Shown here piece by piece: positions 15,564-24,218 of a stretch of 35,970 nucleotides of DNA. The position numbers and the translations under genes were made by a program. How positions within the stretch are numbered: the stretch's first letter is position 1; each line of letters starts with the position of its first letter. Location of the stretch: the NCBI GenBank assembly GCA_964617375.1, contig CAZTXQ010000030.1:1-35970 (forward strand), given 5' to 3'. Source of the stretch: Firm-13 sp964617375 (GTDB lineage Bacteria; Bacillota; Clostridia; Saccharofermentanales; Saccharofermentanaceae). The notes under the pieces are model-generated. The model was not told where the DNA came from. It saw only the letters and a program-made list of their open reading frames with translations, and did not search any database.

Positions 15564-17948
15564 TCAGATTTTGACAGGCGCGATTTTCCAGATATCGTCG
15601 CAATAATCCTGAATCGTACGGTCCGAAGAGAATCGGCCGGAATTGCAGATGTTGATCCAGCACTTCCTCGCCCAGTTCAGTCGATCCGTGTAGTCCGTGT
15701 ACGCGCGGTCGCGCGTCGTACGATAGTCGGCAAAGTCGCCCAGAACGAAGAACACGTCGCCGGGCTGCCAGTTGGAGCCCTGAAGCAGCGCGTTATAAAG
15801 GTCCCGGAACATTCCGGTCCCCTCATCGTCGAGCGAACCGTCCACAAGACGGTCAATGACCTTCTTCAAGCCGGGAATATTCTCATACTGCCAGCGCGGG
15901 TTGTAGAAGCCGCGCGTCGAATCCATATCCTCGACACGGCAGCCGAAGATGTAGATATTCTCGTCGCCGACCGATTCGCCGATCTCCACATTGGCACCGT
16001 CGCAGGTACCGAGGGTCACCGCGCCGTTCATCATGAACTTCATGTTGCCCGTGCCGGACGCTTCGAGACCGGCCGTGGAAATCTGCTCCGAAATGTCAGC
16101 GGCCGGGAACATGCGCTCGCCGTTGCTGACGTTGTAATTCTCGACGAAGACCACCTTGATCCTGCCCTTGATATCCTTATCGTTATTGATCAGTCTGGCC
16201 GCCTCGTTGATCAGCTTGATAATCGCCTTCGCGCGGAAGTAACCCGGCGCGGCTTTGGCTCCGAACAGAATCGTTACCGGCGGAAGATCGATGGTCGGAT
16301 CCGCCTTGATCCGGTCGTACAGATCCAGCGCGTAGAAAATATTCAGGAGCTGGCGCTTGTATTCATGAAGACGCTTGATCTGAATATCGAATACGGAATC
16401 CGGATCGATGATGATGCCTTCCTTCGTGCAGATATAATCCGCCAGACGCTGTTTGGAATTCTTCTTGATGGCCAGAAAGCGCTCCATTACCGCGTCGTCC
16501 TTAGCATACCTGGAAAGGTCGGAAAGACGGTCGAGATCCGTCACCCATGCTTCGCTTCCGAGAAGCTCGGTGATCAGTCCGGAAAGCTCGGGGTTACAGG
16601 TACGAAGCCAGCGTCTGGGCGTAACTCCGTTGGTCTTGTTGGAGAACTTCTCCGGCCAGATCCTGAACCAGTCCTTGAGCGTGTCTTTCTTCAGGATATC
16701 CGTGTGGAGAGCCGCGACGCCGTTTACCGAGCGCGAGCCGTAGATCGCAAGGAAAGCCATGCGGACCTTGCCGTCTCCGAGAGGAGACATTCTGTCGATG
16801 ATATCCTGGTTTATTTTGAGGGCAGCAGTTTCGTTCCTGAACTGCAGATTGATACCGTCGATGATCTGGTAAATGCGGGGGAACAGATACTGGAAAATGC
16901 CGATATCCCACTTTTCCAGCGCTTCCTGCATGACCGTATGGTTCGTATAGGCATACGTTTCCCGCACGATCTTCCAGGCCTTCGTCCATTCGACACCATT
17001 CTCGTCAACGAGAATACGCATCAGTTCGGGAATGCCTATGGCAGGGTGTGTGTCGTTGATCTGAATCGAATTGTACGCGGCAAAAAGCGAAAGGTCGTCG
17101 CCGTGTATCGCCTTATATCGTCTCACGATATCGTTCAGCGATGCGCAGACAAAGAAATACTGCTGACGTACGCGAAGCACCTTGCCGTCATAGGAGGTGT
17201 CGTTCGGATAGAGTACACGCCATATGTCGTTGACGCGGTTTCTCTCCATAACGGCGTCGTCAAAGCGCTGGGAATTGAACAGATTGAAATCAAATTCCTG
17301 TGCCGGTTCCGGTTTCCACAGGCGAAGACGGTTAACGTTTCTGGTACCGTAACCTGTAATCGGCATATCGTAAGGGACTGCCCAGACATCTATGTCGTTA
17401 TAATGGACCTTCACACGTTCTTCCTCGCGGCGAACGACGAAAGGATAGCCGCTCTCCATCCAGCTGTCCGGAATTTCCTTCTGGAATCCGTTCGTAATCA
17501 GCTGCTTAAAAAGACCGTAGCGATAAAGAATACCGTAACCCGTCACGGGAAGATTCATCGTCGCACAGGAGTCAAGAAAGCAGGCGGCCAGTCTTCCGAG
17601 ACCGCCGTTCCCGAGACCGGGATCATTCTCCTGCTCGAGCAGATCGGTGAGATTGATGCCGTAAGCGGCTACGGCCTCTTTGGCTTCCTCGTAAATACCG
17701 AGGTTCACCAGGTTGTTGAGCATCGAACGTCCGACCAGAAATTCCGCCGAAAAATAATGTGTCTGGCGCACCGTATCATAAACGTCGCGAGTCTGTTCCC
17801 AGTCGTCGGCCATAAGCTCGACCATGGTATGCGACAACGCCGTCCAGTAATCCCAGAGAGTGCCTCTGTCCGCCGATTTTCCTGCGTCGGCACGCACATA
17901 GGCGGCAATCTTTTCGCGCAGGATCTCAGATGTAATCTGTCTATTCAT
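15564..17948 (-). CDS. glgP: Glycogen/starch/alpha-glucan phosphorylase
   Basis: This 794-residue enzyme releases glucose-1-phosphate from alpha-1,4-glucans using pyridoxal phosphate. Family landmarks are seen through the length: HYFSAEFLVGRSMLNNL near the N-terminus, LGNGGLGRLAACFLDS, YGIRYR-like YGILYRYGLF, FSNKTNGVTPRRWL, IKRLHEYKRQLLN, and the cofactor-binding Lys at about 635 in EASGTGNMKFMMNG. The length is normal. The ribosome site is weak, since no good GGAGG is seen before the ATG. The gene stands alone with its own terminator, and no glycogen synthase or branching enzyme lies nearby. It likely serves turnover of stored glycogen or of imported maltodextrins. Confidence 0.97.
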   Translation of the reverse strand: MNRQITSEILREKIAAYVRADAGKSADRGTLWDYWTALSHTMVELMADDWEQTRDVYDTVRQTHYFSAEFLVGRSMLNNLVNLGIYEEAKEAVAAYGINLTDLLEQENDPGLGNGGLGRLAACFLDSCATMNLPVTGYGILYRYGLFKQLITNGFQKEIPDSWMESGYPFVVRREEERVKVHYNDIDVWAVPYDMPITGYGTRNVNRLRLWKPEPAQEFDFNLFNSQRFDDAVMERNRVNDIWRVLYPNDTSYDGKVLRVRQQYFFVCASLNDIVRRYKAIHGDDLSLFAAYNSIQINDTHPAIGIPELMRILVDENGVEWTKAWKIVRETYAYTNHTVMQEALEKWDIGIFQYLFPRIYQIIDGINLQFRNETAALKINQDIIDRMSPLGDGKVRMAFLAIYGSRSVNGVAALHTDILKKDTLKDWFRIWPEKFSNKTNGVTPRRWLRTCNPELSGLITELLGSEAWVTDLDRLSDLSRYAKDDAVMERFLAIKKNSKQRLADYICTKEGIIIDPDSVFDIQIKRLHEYKRQLLNIFYALDLYDRIKADPTIDLPPVTILFGAKAAPGYFRAKAIIKLINEAARLINNDKDIKGRIKVVFVENYNVSNGERMFPAADISEQISTAGLEASGTGNMKFMMNGAVTLGTCDGANVEIGESVGDENIYIFGCRVEDMDSTRGFYNPRWQYENIPGLKKVIDRLVDGSLDDEGTGMFRDLYNALLQGSNWQPGDVFFVLGDFADYRTTRDRAYTDYTDRLNWARKCWINICNSGRFSSDRTIQDYCDDIWKIAPVKI

Positions 17949-18001
17949 TTAAGTATTTGCGAAAAGCCGGTTTCTTCCGAAATAGCTTCCCGTCCCCCTC
18001 A

Positions 18002-18030
18002 TTTATAGTAATATCCATACAAATTGTAAC
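18002..18030 (-). promoter_or_regulatory. Candidate promoter of glgP
   Basis: On the minus strand GTTACA (18030-18025) and TATAAA (18007-18002) are separated by 17 bases, matching consensus at four and five of six positions. They lie about 55 bases before the glgP start. Confidence 0.5.
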
Positions 18031-18193
18031 AGCCAAAACGATACGGGTCAAATGGAGAAGTACAAGGATTGTATCGTCTGCTGCCCCCTCCGGGTTGTCC
18101 TATTTGTACAAAGCGGTATGCTTTTTACCGTCTTAATGGGTCATTCGTCGACGTATGCGGCCCGAAGTCCGCTCTTCGTCCGGAGCGTTTCTC

Positions 18194-18222
18194 TTGCATC
18201 TCTCATTATGAACAGGTATTCT
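18194..18222 (+). promoter_or_regulatory. Weak candidate promoter of the prepilin peptidase operon
   Basis: TTGCAT (18194-18199) and TATTCT (18217-18222) are 17 bases apart, matching at three and four of six positions, just before the GGAGG site at 18240. Low-information match. Confidence 0.3.
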
Positions 18223-18249
18223 AAAAATAATCAAAATCCGGAGGCGTAT

Positions 18250-19137
18250 ATGATCCAAGATCTACTCCCATGGCTTGCCGCAGTTCTCGGCGCTTCGCTG
18301 TCACTGCCTCTTCGATATCTCTTCGGGCGCTTTCCCGAATCATGGCTGCAGGACTACGATTACGACCCCAAGGCCGCGAATCACCGGCCGGCAAAGCGCA
18401 TTGCTCTGTTTCCGGATACGCCCGTACTTGCGGTCTCTTTGGCCGTCCTGTTCTTTCTGGCATTCCGGCTGAATCCGGGATATACGGACAAAGGACATAT
18501 TCTTCATATACTCCTGATGCTCCTGCCGCTTCTCCCGTTCTCACTGATCGTAATTTCCGATCATTTGAACCGGATTATCCCAGATCAACTGGTCCTCCTC
18601 ACGGGCATCTTTTCGATACTCGGCTTCCTGGCCGACGGTTTCGAAGGGAGTTTATGGGTTCCCGCGGGCGGAGCCTGGTACTTAGCCCCTCTGAACCGTG
18701 TTTTGGGCGGGATCATCGGTGCCGCACTTCTCTTCGGTATCGCCTTTCTCGGTTCGTGGATCAGCGGTCAGGAATCGATGGGCTTCGGAGATATCAAACT
18801 GATCTTCGTCTGCGGGCTCCTGTCCGGAGGATATGGATTGATCTTCGTGTTTTTCTTCGCGTTTGTCGCAGGCGGCATTTTTGCCGTACCGCTCTTCATC
18901 CGGAAACAGAAACGGATCCGCGCCGAAGACAAGCTGATTCTCACAAGCGAGGACCCCGAGAAAACGAGGCGACAGATTGAGGAACAGAAGGCCCGAATTC
19001 ATTTCGCCGACGACCCCGACTATATCGCTTTCGGCCCCTTCCTTGCTATCGGAACCGCCGTTTTTCTGATCTTCGAGACGCCCGTCTATCAGTATTTCCA
19101 GAGCTCGATTCTTCCGACACTAGGGTTCATTTTCTAA
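18250..19137 (+). CDS. Type IV prepilin peptidase-like protein (A24 family)
   Basis: This 295-residue membrane protein resembles A24-family aspartyl peptidases that cleave the leader of type IV prepilins and pseudopilins. The two catalytic aspartate regions are seen in VISDHLNRIIPDQLVLL and in the GxGD motif MGFGDIKLIFVCGL. Around seven hydrophobic segments are visible. The N-terminal zinc/methyltransferase domain with its CxxC pairs is absent, as in many Gram-positive short forms. A soluble insert near 220-255 with many charges (FIRKQKRIRAEDKL) precedes the last helix. I place the start at 18250, after GGAGG at 18240-18244. No pilin, ATPase or secretion gene lies nearby, so its substrates must be encoded elsewhere. 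Confidence 0.85.
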   Translation: MIQDLLPWLAAVLGASLSLPLRYLFGRFPESWLQDYDYDPKAANHRPAKRIALFPDTPVLAVSLAVLFFLAFRLNPGYTDKGHILHILLMLLPLLPFSLIVISDHLNRIIPDQLVLLTGIFSILGFLADGFEGSLWVPAGGAWYLAPLNRVLGGIIGAALLFGIAFLGSWISGQESMGFGDIKLIFVCGLLSGGYGLIFVFFFAFVAGGIFAVPLFIRKQKRIRAEDKLILTSEDPEKTRRQIEEQKARIHFADDPDYIAFGPFLAIGTAVFLIFETPVYQYFQSSILPTLGFIF

Positions 19138-19150
19138 AAAGGATATGTGA

Positions 19151-20206
19151 ATGACAACAAAAAACGACCGTAACGCGGGTCCGGAACCCGATTTAAAAGC
19201 GCCGGATACAAGAACGCTGACCGAAGAAGTGCTCCCGGACGGGAAGGACGCCGAGGGCATGCTTTCGCATACGCCGGCACTCGGTCCCGCTCTTCTTGTC
19301 CTGGCGTTCCTGAATGCCGTTTTCACGCTTGTCTGGATTTATTTACCCGAAGGTGTTTTGCCGTTCTCGAAAACGTCCCTGATCGGCTACTCGGTCATTA
19401 CCATTTCGCGCCTTTTTCTGACGCTTCTTGTGCCCGTCATATTCTTTACGTACTGGTATCGGCTGCCCGACCGGAGAATTCTCGGCACATATCCAGGTGT
19501 GGGGGCCTTCCTGTTCAGCTTTCTCATCGGCATCCCCGCGTCGGTGATTCTGGTCGCCTCGCACAATCTCATGACGCGATTTTTTGTCATAAACGGGATA
19601 TCCTTTGCGTCTCCGGCTTTTTCGTTTGTCACGGAAGACACATCGAGCGAGTCGAAAATCCTGATGTACGGAGTCGTGTTTCTGATTCCGATTCTTGCCC
19701 AGGAGATCTTTTTCCGCGGGTTCCTCTTCTCCGTCTGGCCGCGTTCACAGGGAACTCTGGTGAAGATTACCTTGAGCGCTCTTCTGTTCGCACTTTTCAT
19801 GCAGTATCCCGAAGAATTTCTTTTGTTCTTCGTTCTCGGTCTTCTTCTCGGATACATTCGCCATTCGACCGACAACATCTTATGTCCGATTCTCACGCAA
19901 ATATCGATGGTGGTGACCTACTGCCTGTTCTCACGCTTTCTTCCGTGGCTGGATCGGGCGCAGATCAGGAGTGCAGCCGACCTGGACAAAGTGTCGCTAT
20001 ACACCGCCGTCGCGGTTCTCACGATCAATCTGTTTACTTTTCTTCCCGTTCTGTCCAATTTCCGAAGGATCTCCCGCGATACGGACAGCTATACGAACGA
20101 TCCCGACAGCGGAGATACCGTCCCGATGAAGGGTACGGTCGGATGGTCCTTTGTTATCAGTTTGATCCTCCTTGCCGTTGTCTGGGTTATTCTTCTCGGG
20201 ATCTGA
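19151..20206 (+). CDS. CPBP-family intramembrane protein with degenerate active site
   Basis: This 351-residue membrane protein has the CPBP (CAAX protease and bacteriocin-processing) fold in its C-terminal half, with hydrophobic helices before and after. The family's three motifs are recognisable by position but altered. The EExxxR motif reads QEIFFR (Gln184, Glu185, Arg189), FxxxH reads FALFM (213-217), and HxxxN reads QISMV (250-254). Since the replaced Glu and the two His residues are metal or catalytic residues in the proteases, this copy may be inactive. A charged N-terminal tail of about 50 residues precedes the first helix. The gene starts 13 bases after the prepilin peptidase gene (AAGGA site, seven-base spacing) and is probably co-transcribed with it. 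Confidence 0.82.
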   Translation: MTTKNDRNAGPEPDLKAPDTRTLTEEVLPDGKDAEGMLSHTPALGPALLVLAFLNAVFTLVWIYLPEGVLPFSKTSLIGYSVITISRLFLTLLVPVIFFTYWYRLPDRRILGTYPGVGAFLFSFLIGIPASVILVASHNLMTRFFVINGISFASPAFSFVTEDTSSESKILMYGVVFLIPILAQEIFFRGFLFSVWPRSQGTLVKITLSALLFALFMQYPEEFLLFFVLGLLLGYIRHSTDNILCPILTQISMVVTYCLFSRFLPWLDRAQIRSAADLDKVSLYTAVAVLTINLFTFLPVLSNFRRISRDTDSYTNDPDSGDTVPMKGTVGWSFVISLILLAVVWVILLGI

Positions 20207-20260
20207 CAGCGGTACTGTCCCTGAGCATCCCGGACGATCGAGCCGTACGTCGCGCGTCGA

Positions 20261-20289
20261 GTGAATGTTAATCGCTTTTCATGTATAAT
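20261..20289 (+). promoter_or_regulatory. Candidate promoter of the AI-2E-family permease
   Basis: A perfect TATAAT at 20284-20289 lies 44 bases before the start codon. The -35 at 17-base spacing (GTGAAT, 20261-20266) matches only three of six positions. The -10 box is the main support. Confidence 0.5.
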
Positions 20290-20332
20290 AAAAATACTGC
20301 GAAATAGAGATGCATAAGAACCGGAGGATAGA

Positions 20333-21640
20333 ATGGACGAAATACAGCGTTATCAAAAAGACAAGTCCACGGTCATCGCGATCATAAAATATGTCCTTTT
20401 TTTGGCCATTGCCGTAGCTCTGATCTATTTGTCCAGCAAAGTCATCATCATCATCGTCCCGTTTCTCATCGGATTTGTATTTGCAAAAGCCTCCCGGCTT
20501 CTCGCCAACCCGATTGTGAGGCTTCTGGACCATAGGCGCGAAAAGAATACGAAGCCGTCATCGGACGATACCGGTACGGATAACGCTTCGATAACGACCG
20601 GGGACAAAACGGATGCAGATGCGCCCGCTTCCAAAAAAAACGTCATCACCAGGATTTTTCTTTTTCTCTTTCCCATTAAGACCAGAAGAAAACAGTCGCG
20701 CCGCACCAAAGTATCGGTTGTCGTTTATGTGCTGCTCCTGATCGTCACGACGGCTCTTCTTGTCACTGCGGCAACCGCGCTTGTCGTACAGGCCAATCGC
20801 GTGCTGTCTGCCTTCCCGAAGTGGCTTAATCAGTCGGATTACATGTCCGTCGTTCTTACCTGGATTCAACAGTTTTCCGTCGAGAACGGCGGATTTTTTT
20901 CCGCGGAACAGATCACCGGAATCACAGATTATGTGATGAATCTGCGCAGCGGCATCACGGATATGCTTCCCGGATTCGTATCGGGTGTTCTTAGGGGAAT
21001 CATAGCCTTCGCTGGCAATATTCCGATGATTCTTTTCTATATCATCGTAATCATCATGTCGGGCTTCTATTTCCTGACCGACAGCCGTCTTGTGTTTGAT
21101 TTCCTGTCCAGGAATATCAAGAGCCGCACGTTCCGGCACAAATCCATTCTCCTGGTCGACCGGCTTTCTTCGACACTTTTCCGGGTGCTCGGCGGATATC
21201 TTCTTCTCCTCATCATCACTTTTTTTGAGGCGCTGATATCCTTCATGATTGCGGGCGTTCCCTATGCGGTTATTCTCGCTCTGATTACCGCCGTGCTCGA
21301 CTTCATGCCGGTATTAGGCGTAAGCGCGACCATGATACCCGTGATGATCTATCTCGGCCTGCAGGGCAACTTCACCGGCGTTCTGATCCTGATCATCGGC
21401 ATGGCGGTCATTACGGTCATCCGGAGGTTCATCGAGCCCCCCGTTCTCGGAAGCGCGATGCATATGCATCCCCTTGCGACACTTTTCGCGATGATTTTCG
21501 GCGTAGCCGTCTGGGGAGCCATCGGTTTTCTGATGGGCCCGGTTGTGCTCCTTGTGGTACAGGAAGCGATCAAAGGATTTGCGCTCGACAAAAAGCTGCG
21601 TGTTTTTGCCGGAAATATTTTGAATAAGTTTTCAGAATAA
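20333..21640 (+). CDS. AI-2E/PerM-family membrane permease
   Basis: This 435-residue protein belongs to the AI-2E transporter (PerM, UPF0118) family. It has two N-terminal helices (about 20-60), a third near 127-150, a soluble middle part, and a C-terminal block with the signatures GVPYAVILALITAVLDFMPV and MIFGVAVWGAIGFLMGPVVL. Between helices two and three is a low-complexity hydrophilic loop of about 40 residues rich in Asp, Thr and Lys (SSDDTGTDNASITTGDKTDA), which is longer than usual. The start has GGAGG five bases upstream. Family members have been linked to export of autoinducer-2 or to sodium/proton exchange; which one applies here cannot be read. A terminator follows. Confidence 0.9.
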   Translation: MDEIQRYQKDKSTVIAIIKYVLFLAIAVALIYLSSKVIIIIVPFLIGFVFAKASRLLANPIVRLLDHRREKNTKPSSDDTGTDNASITTGDKTDADAPASKKNVITRIFLFLFPIKTRRKQSRRTKVSVVVYVLLLIVTTALLVTAATALVVQANRVLSAFPKWLNQSDYMSVVLTWIQQFSVENGGFFSAEQITGITDYVMNLRSGITDMLPGFVSGVLRGIIAFAGNIPMILFYIIVIIMSGFYFLTDSRLVFDFLSRNIKSRTFRHKSILLVDRLSSTLFRVLGGYLLLLIITFFEALISFMIAGVPYAVILALITAVLDFMPVLGVSATMIPVMIYLGLQGNFTGVLILIIGMAVITVIRRFIEPPVLGSAMHMHPLATLFAMIFGVAVWGAIGFLMGPVVLLVVQEAIKGFALDKKLRVFAGNILNKFSE

Positions 21641-21710
21641 CAACTGGGCGGGTTTTATTGGAAGATGAAGGTCTTTATAGATTAGAAAAATTCAGATAAA
21701 TATCAACCCC

Positions 21711-21742
21711 AAAATGGAAGTCGTAACAACTTCCATTTTTTT
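21711..21742. terminator. Terminator after the AI-2E-family gene
   Basis: AAAATGGAAGT (21711-21721) pairs with ACTTCCATTTT (21729-21739) around a seven-base loop, and the plus strand continues with T to 21742. On the minus strand four T follow the stem, so it may also help end the U32 transcript. Confidence 0.85.
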
Positions 21743-21777
21743 GTTATATCATACACATTCATCTTCAACAGAGCAGA

Positions 21778-23019
21778 TCAGACCTTCCTGGCCTGGTCCT
21801 TATCGCCGGCGCGGCTTATGAATGTATACAGCGGCAGTTCTTCCGGAACCGGCAGATAATACGTCATTTCCGCCCGCGGCGTTGAGACAATCGGATTGAA
21901 TTTATCATCCAGCATTCCGGCAGCCGTGATCTGCGGGAAATAACCTTCGGGCGACAGGACTTCAAGGATATCTCCCTCGGAGATCTTGTTTCGCTGGCTT
22001 ATGATCGCCATACCCCTCTCACGATCGTAGCCGGTTACCATACCGGCTACAAAAGCGGGACGCAAATAGGTGTTTTCCGCGAAAATCTGTGCTTTATCAG
22101 CCGGTTTGTCGTAATAGAATCCGGTGCCGAACACTCGGTGAACCGTGCGTTCAAGCATTTCTTTCCATTCGGTACGCGTTTCGAAGGCGCCGGAAAGATA
22201 TGCGTCGGCGGCTTCCCGGTAGGCCTTTGTTGTCGAAGCCGCATAGAAGGCGCCCTTGATGCGGCCCTCAATCTTGAAGCTGTCAATTCCGGCCTCGATC
22301 ATTTCCGGAACATGTTCGATCATGGAGATATCCCTGGAATTGAAGAGATAGGTCCCGCGGTCGTCTTCTTCCATGGGAAGCGGCTCATCCGGTCTCTTCT
22401 CTTCGGAGACCTGATACTTCCATCGGCAAGGCTGTGCGCATTCACCGTGGTTGGCATTTCTGCCCGTAAAGTAATTCGACAGCAGGCAGCGCCCCGAATA
22501 AGCCATGCACATGGCTCCATGGACAAAGCACTCCAGTTTCAAATCCTCGGGAATCTTTTTTTTAATATCCGCAATTTCCGCGAGTGTCAGCTCGCGCGCA
22601 AGTACGATGCGCCGGGCACCCTGTTCGTACCAGAAAAGGCACCCGTCCGCATTGGTAACGCTCGCCTGGGTGCTGATATGTATTTCCATATCCGGGCAGA
22701 GGGCCCGAATTCTTCTGAAAACACCTGCGTCCGATACAATAAGCGCGTCGGCTCCGGCTTTTTCAAAAGAAAGTATTTCGTCATCGAGAAGCTCCATGTC
22801 TTTTGCATGGGCGAAAATATTCACGGTAACATAGCACAGAACGCCATGCGCGTGCGCGTAGGCGATCGCTTCGGTCATTTCCCCGTGCGTGAAATTCCCG
22901 CTGCCGGCACGAAGTCCGAAAGTCTTGCCGGAAAGGTATACGGCGTCCGCACCGTATGCAATTACGACCTTCAATTTCTCCATATCTCCGGCCGGAGACA
23001 GGATCTCAACCCGCTTCAT
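21778..23019 (-). CDS. U32-family protein, probable tRNA 5-hydroxyuridine synthesis (TrhP-like)
   Basis: This 413-residue protein belongs to peptidase family U32. It begins with RVEILSPAGDMEKLKVVIAYG and has the cysteine-rich signature CFVHGAMCMAYSGRCLLSNY followed by GECAQPCRW, which in this group binds an iron-sulfur cluster. A C-terminal beta domain ends the protein. In Bacillus and E. coli, proteins of this subfamily (YrrN/YrrO, YegQ) take part in prephenate-dependent hydroxylation of wobble uridine in tRNA rather than in proteolysis. The start at 23019 overlaps the end of mltG by 14 bases; upstream in-frame ATG codons lack a ribosome site too, but conservation begins here. The mltG-U32 order mirrors the Bacillus yrrL-yrrO region. 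Confidence 0.88.
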   Translation of the reverse strand: MKRVEILSPAGDMEKLKVVIAYGADAVYLSGKTFGLRAGSGNFTHGEMTEAIAYAHAHGVLCYVTVNIFAHAKDMELLDDEILSFEKAGADALIVSDAGVFRRIRALCPDMEIHISTQASVTNADGCLFWYEQGARRIVLARELTLAEIADIKKKIPEDLKLECFVHGAMCMAYSGRCLLSNYFTGRNANHGECAQPCRWKYQVSEEKRPDEPLPMEEDDRGTYLFNSRDISMIEHVPEMIEAGIDSFKIEGRIKGAFYAASTTKAYREAADAYLSGAFETRTEWKEMLERTVHRVFGTGFYYDKPADKAQIFAENTYLRPAFVAGMVTGYDRERGMAIISQRNKISEGDILEVLSPEGYFPQITAAGMLDDKFNPIVSTPRAEMTYYLPVPEELPLYTFISRAGDKDQARKV

Positions 23020-24196
23020 TGGCAAGAGCAGATTCATCTGCGGGACTCGGCGTCGAAGTAACCGTATCGTTCCAGAACTCGCTGTACTTAGCGACATTCG
23101 CAGCCTGCTCGTCTGCCGTCATGGCAAAGGCTGTTCCGCCGTCTCCGGTGGAGCAGAAATACATATAATTCTCATCTGTCGGATAAAGGGCCGCGGTAAT
23201 CGCATCAATACCGGGCATGCTAATCGGTCCCGGAGGAAGCCCCGCATACAGGTATGTGTTGTACTTGCTGTCGCGGAGCATATCGGAGGAGGACGCGGCC
23301 CATACCTTGTCGAGTCCGTCCATTTCGCGCAGATAATTGATCGTCGCGCAGGAATCCAGCTTCTGAAGGGACGGATCCGTCGACTCAAGCCGGTTGTGAA
23401 AAACGGTGGAAATGGTCAGCATGTCCGTCGCTTTGCTGGACTCCATCTGAATGATCGAAGCAAGAGTCATAACCTGATCTATGCTCATGCCGATTTTTTC
23501 GGCGCGCGCGTAGACGTCCTCATACTGATACAGCTTGCTGTTCATATTATTGAGGAAGGTTTCGATGATTTCCTGCGGTTTGGCGTTAATATCGAAATTA
23601 TATGTATCCGGATAGAGATAGCCGCTTAAGACAAAATCCCGCCCGTCTGTCGGTGCGATCTGCGATACAAACTTATAATCGACGAAATAGTTCGGGCTGT
23701 TCATATACATGTCAAGCTCGTCCGGATCAAATTTGAGTCCGCTGTCCAGAAGCTTCTGCTTGATCTGCTGATACGTCATTCCCTCGGGGAACGTAATCTT
23801 AACGACTTCGGGCTCCTGACAAAGCATGTACATCAGCTCATCATAGGAGAGGTCCTTCGTAACAAAGTGCGTGCCGGCAAGATACCCGCCGTCAAACCCG
23901 TTGAACTTTGACATCAGCGTAAAAACCAAAGTGTTGTCAATCAGCCCGTTGCCTTTAAGCTTGTCCGCAATGGCCGACGTGTCGTCGCCGCTCTCGATAT
24001 AAATCATCACGGCTCCGGGTGTGTCCTTGTTAATGACAAGAGTCCCCGCAGACAGCGACGACGCGAGATTCTCGAATCGCTTATTCTGTGAAGTGACGTA
24101 ATTATAACCGAGGAAAATGCCGGAAACTCCGGCGGCAATAATAAGGAGCAGGATTATCAGTACTTCAACCATCCGTTTCAGTTTGTTTGAAAACAT
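23006..24196 (-). CDS. mltG: Endolytic murein transglycosylase MltG (YceG-like)
   Basis: This 396-residue protein has an N-terminal membrane helix (about 8-30), a LysM-like region (MIYIESGDDTSAIADKLKGN) and a YceG domain. In E. coli the enzyme cleaves nascent glycan strands and sets their length. The catalytic region reads LASIIQMESSKATDMLTIST near residue 247, followed by VFHNRLE. The ending YAGLPPGPISMPGIDAI with YMYFCSTGDGG is also typical. In many relatives the catalytic segment is IVEKE, so the first Glu is Gln here while the second is kept. AGGAG lies six bases before the start. It sits 22 bases after typA and overlaps the U32 gene. Confidence 0.94.
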   Translation of the reverse strand: MFSNKLKRMVEVLIILLLIIAAGVSGIFLGYNYVTSQNKRFENLASSLSAGTLVINKDTPGAVMIYIESGDDTSAIADKLKGNGLIDNTLVFTLMSKFNGFDGGYLAGTHFVTKDLSYDELMYMLCQEPEVVKITFPEGMTYQQIKQKLLDSGLKFDPDELDMYMNSPNYFVDYKFVSQIAPTDGRDFVLSGYLYPDTYNFDINAKPQEIIETFLNNMNSKLYQYEDVYARAEKIGMSIDQVMTLASIIQMESSKATDMLTISTVFHNRLESTDPSLQKLDSCATINYLREMDGLDKVWAASSSDMLRDSKYNTYLYAGLPPGPISMPGIDAITAALYPTDENYMYFCSTGDGGTAFAMTADEQAANVAKYSEFWNDTVTSTPSPADESALANEAG

Positions 24197-24218
24197 ATCC
24201 TGCTCCTCTTTTTATTAC

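Larger units (their letters stand above)
17949..18249. other. Intergenic region between divergent glgP and prepilin peptidase
   Basis: About 300 bases without a convincing gene. The part next to glgP holds a candidate minus-strand promoter (18002-18030). The part next to the prepilin peptidase holds a weaker plus-strand candidate (18194-18222). An open frame runs through from 18052 into the peptidase gene, but it has no ribosome site and its product does not look like a membrane-protein extension. No tRNA, riboswitch or repeat was recognised. Confidence 0.6.

Noticed and set aside
15543..18008. Open frame of 821 codons on the plus strand opposite glgP
   Set aside because: It exactly mirrors the phosphorylase gene, whose strong codon bias keeps the opposite frame open. 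It has no ribosome site and its product looks like no protein family. The phosphorylase motifs on the other strand are unambiguous.
18052..18249. N-terminal extension of 66 residues on the prepilin peptidase
   Set aside because: The upstream ATG has no ribosome site, whereas GGAGG at 18240 is correctly placed before the ATG at 18250, where the membrane protein begins.
22138..23061. Open frame of 307 codons opposite the U32 gene
   Set aside because: It is an antisense shadow; the U32 cysteine signature and length on the minus strand are convincing.
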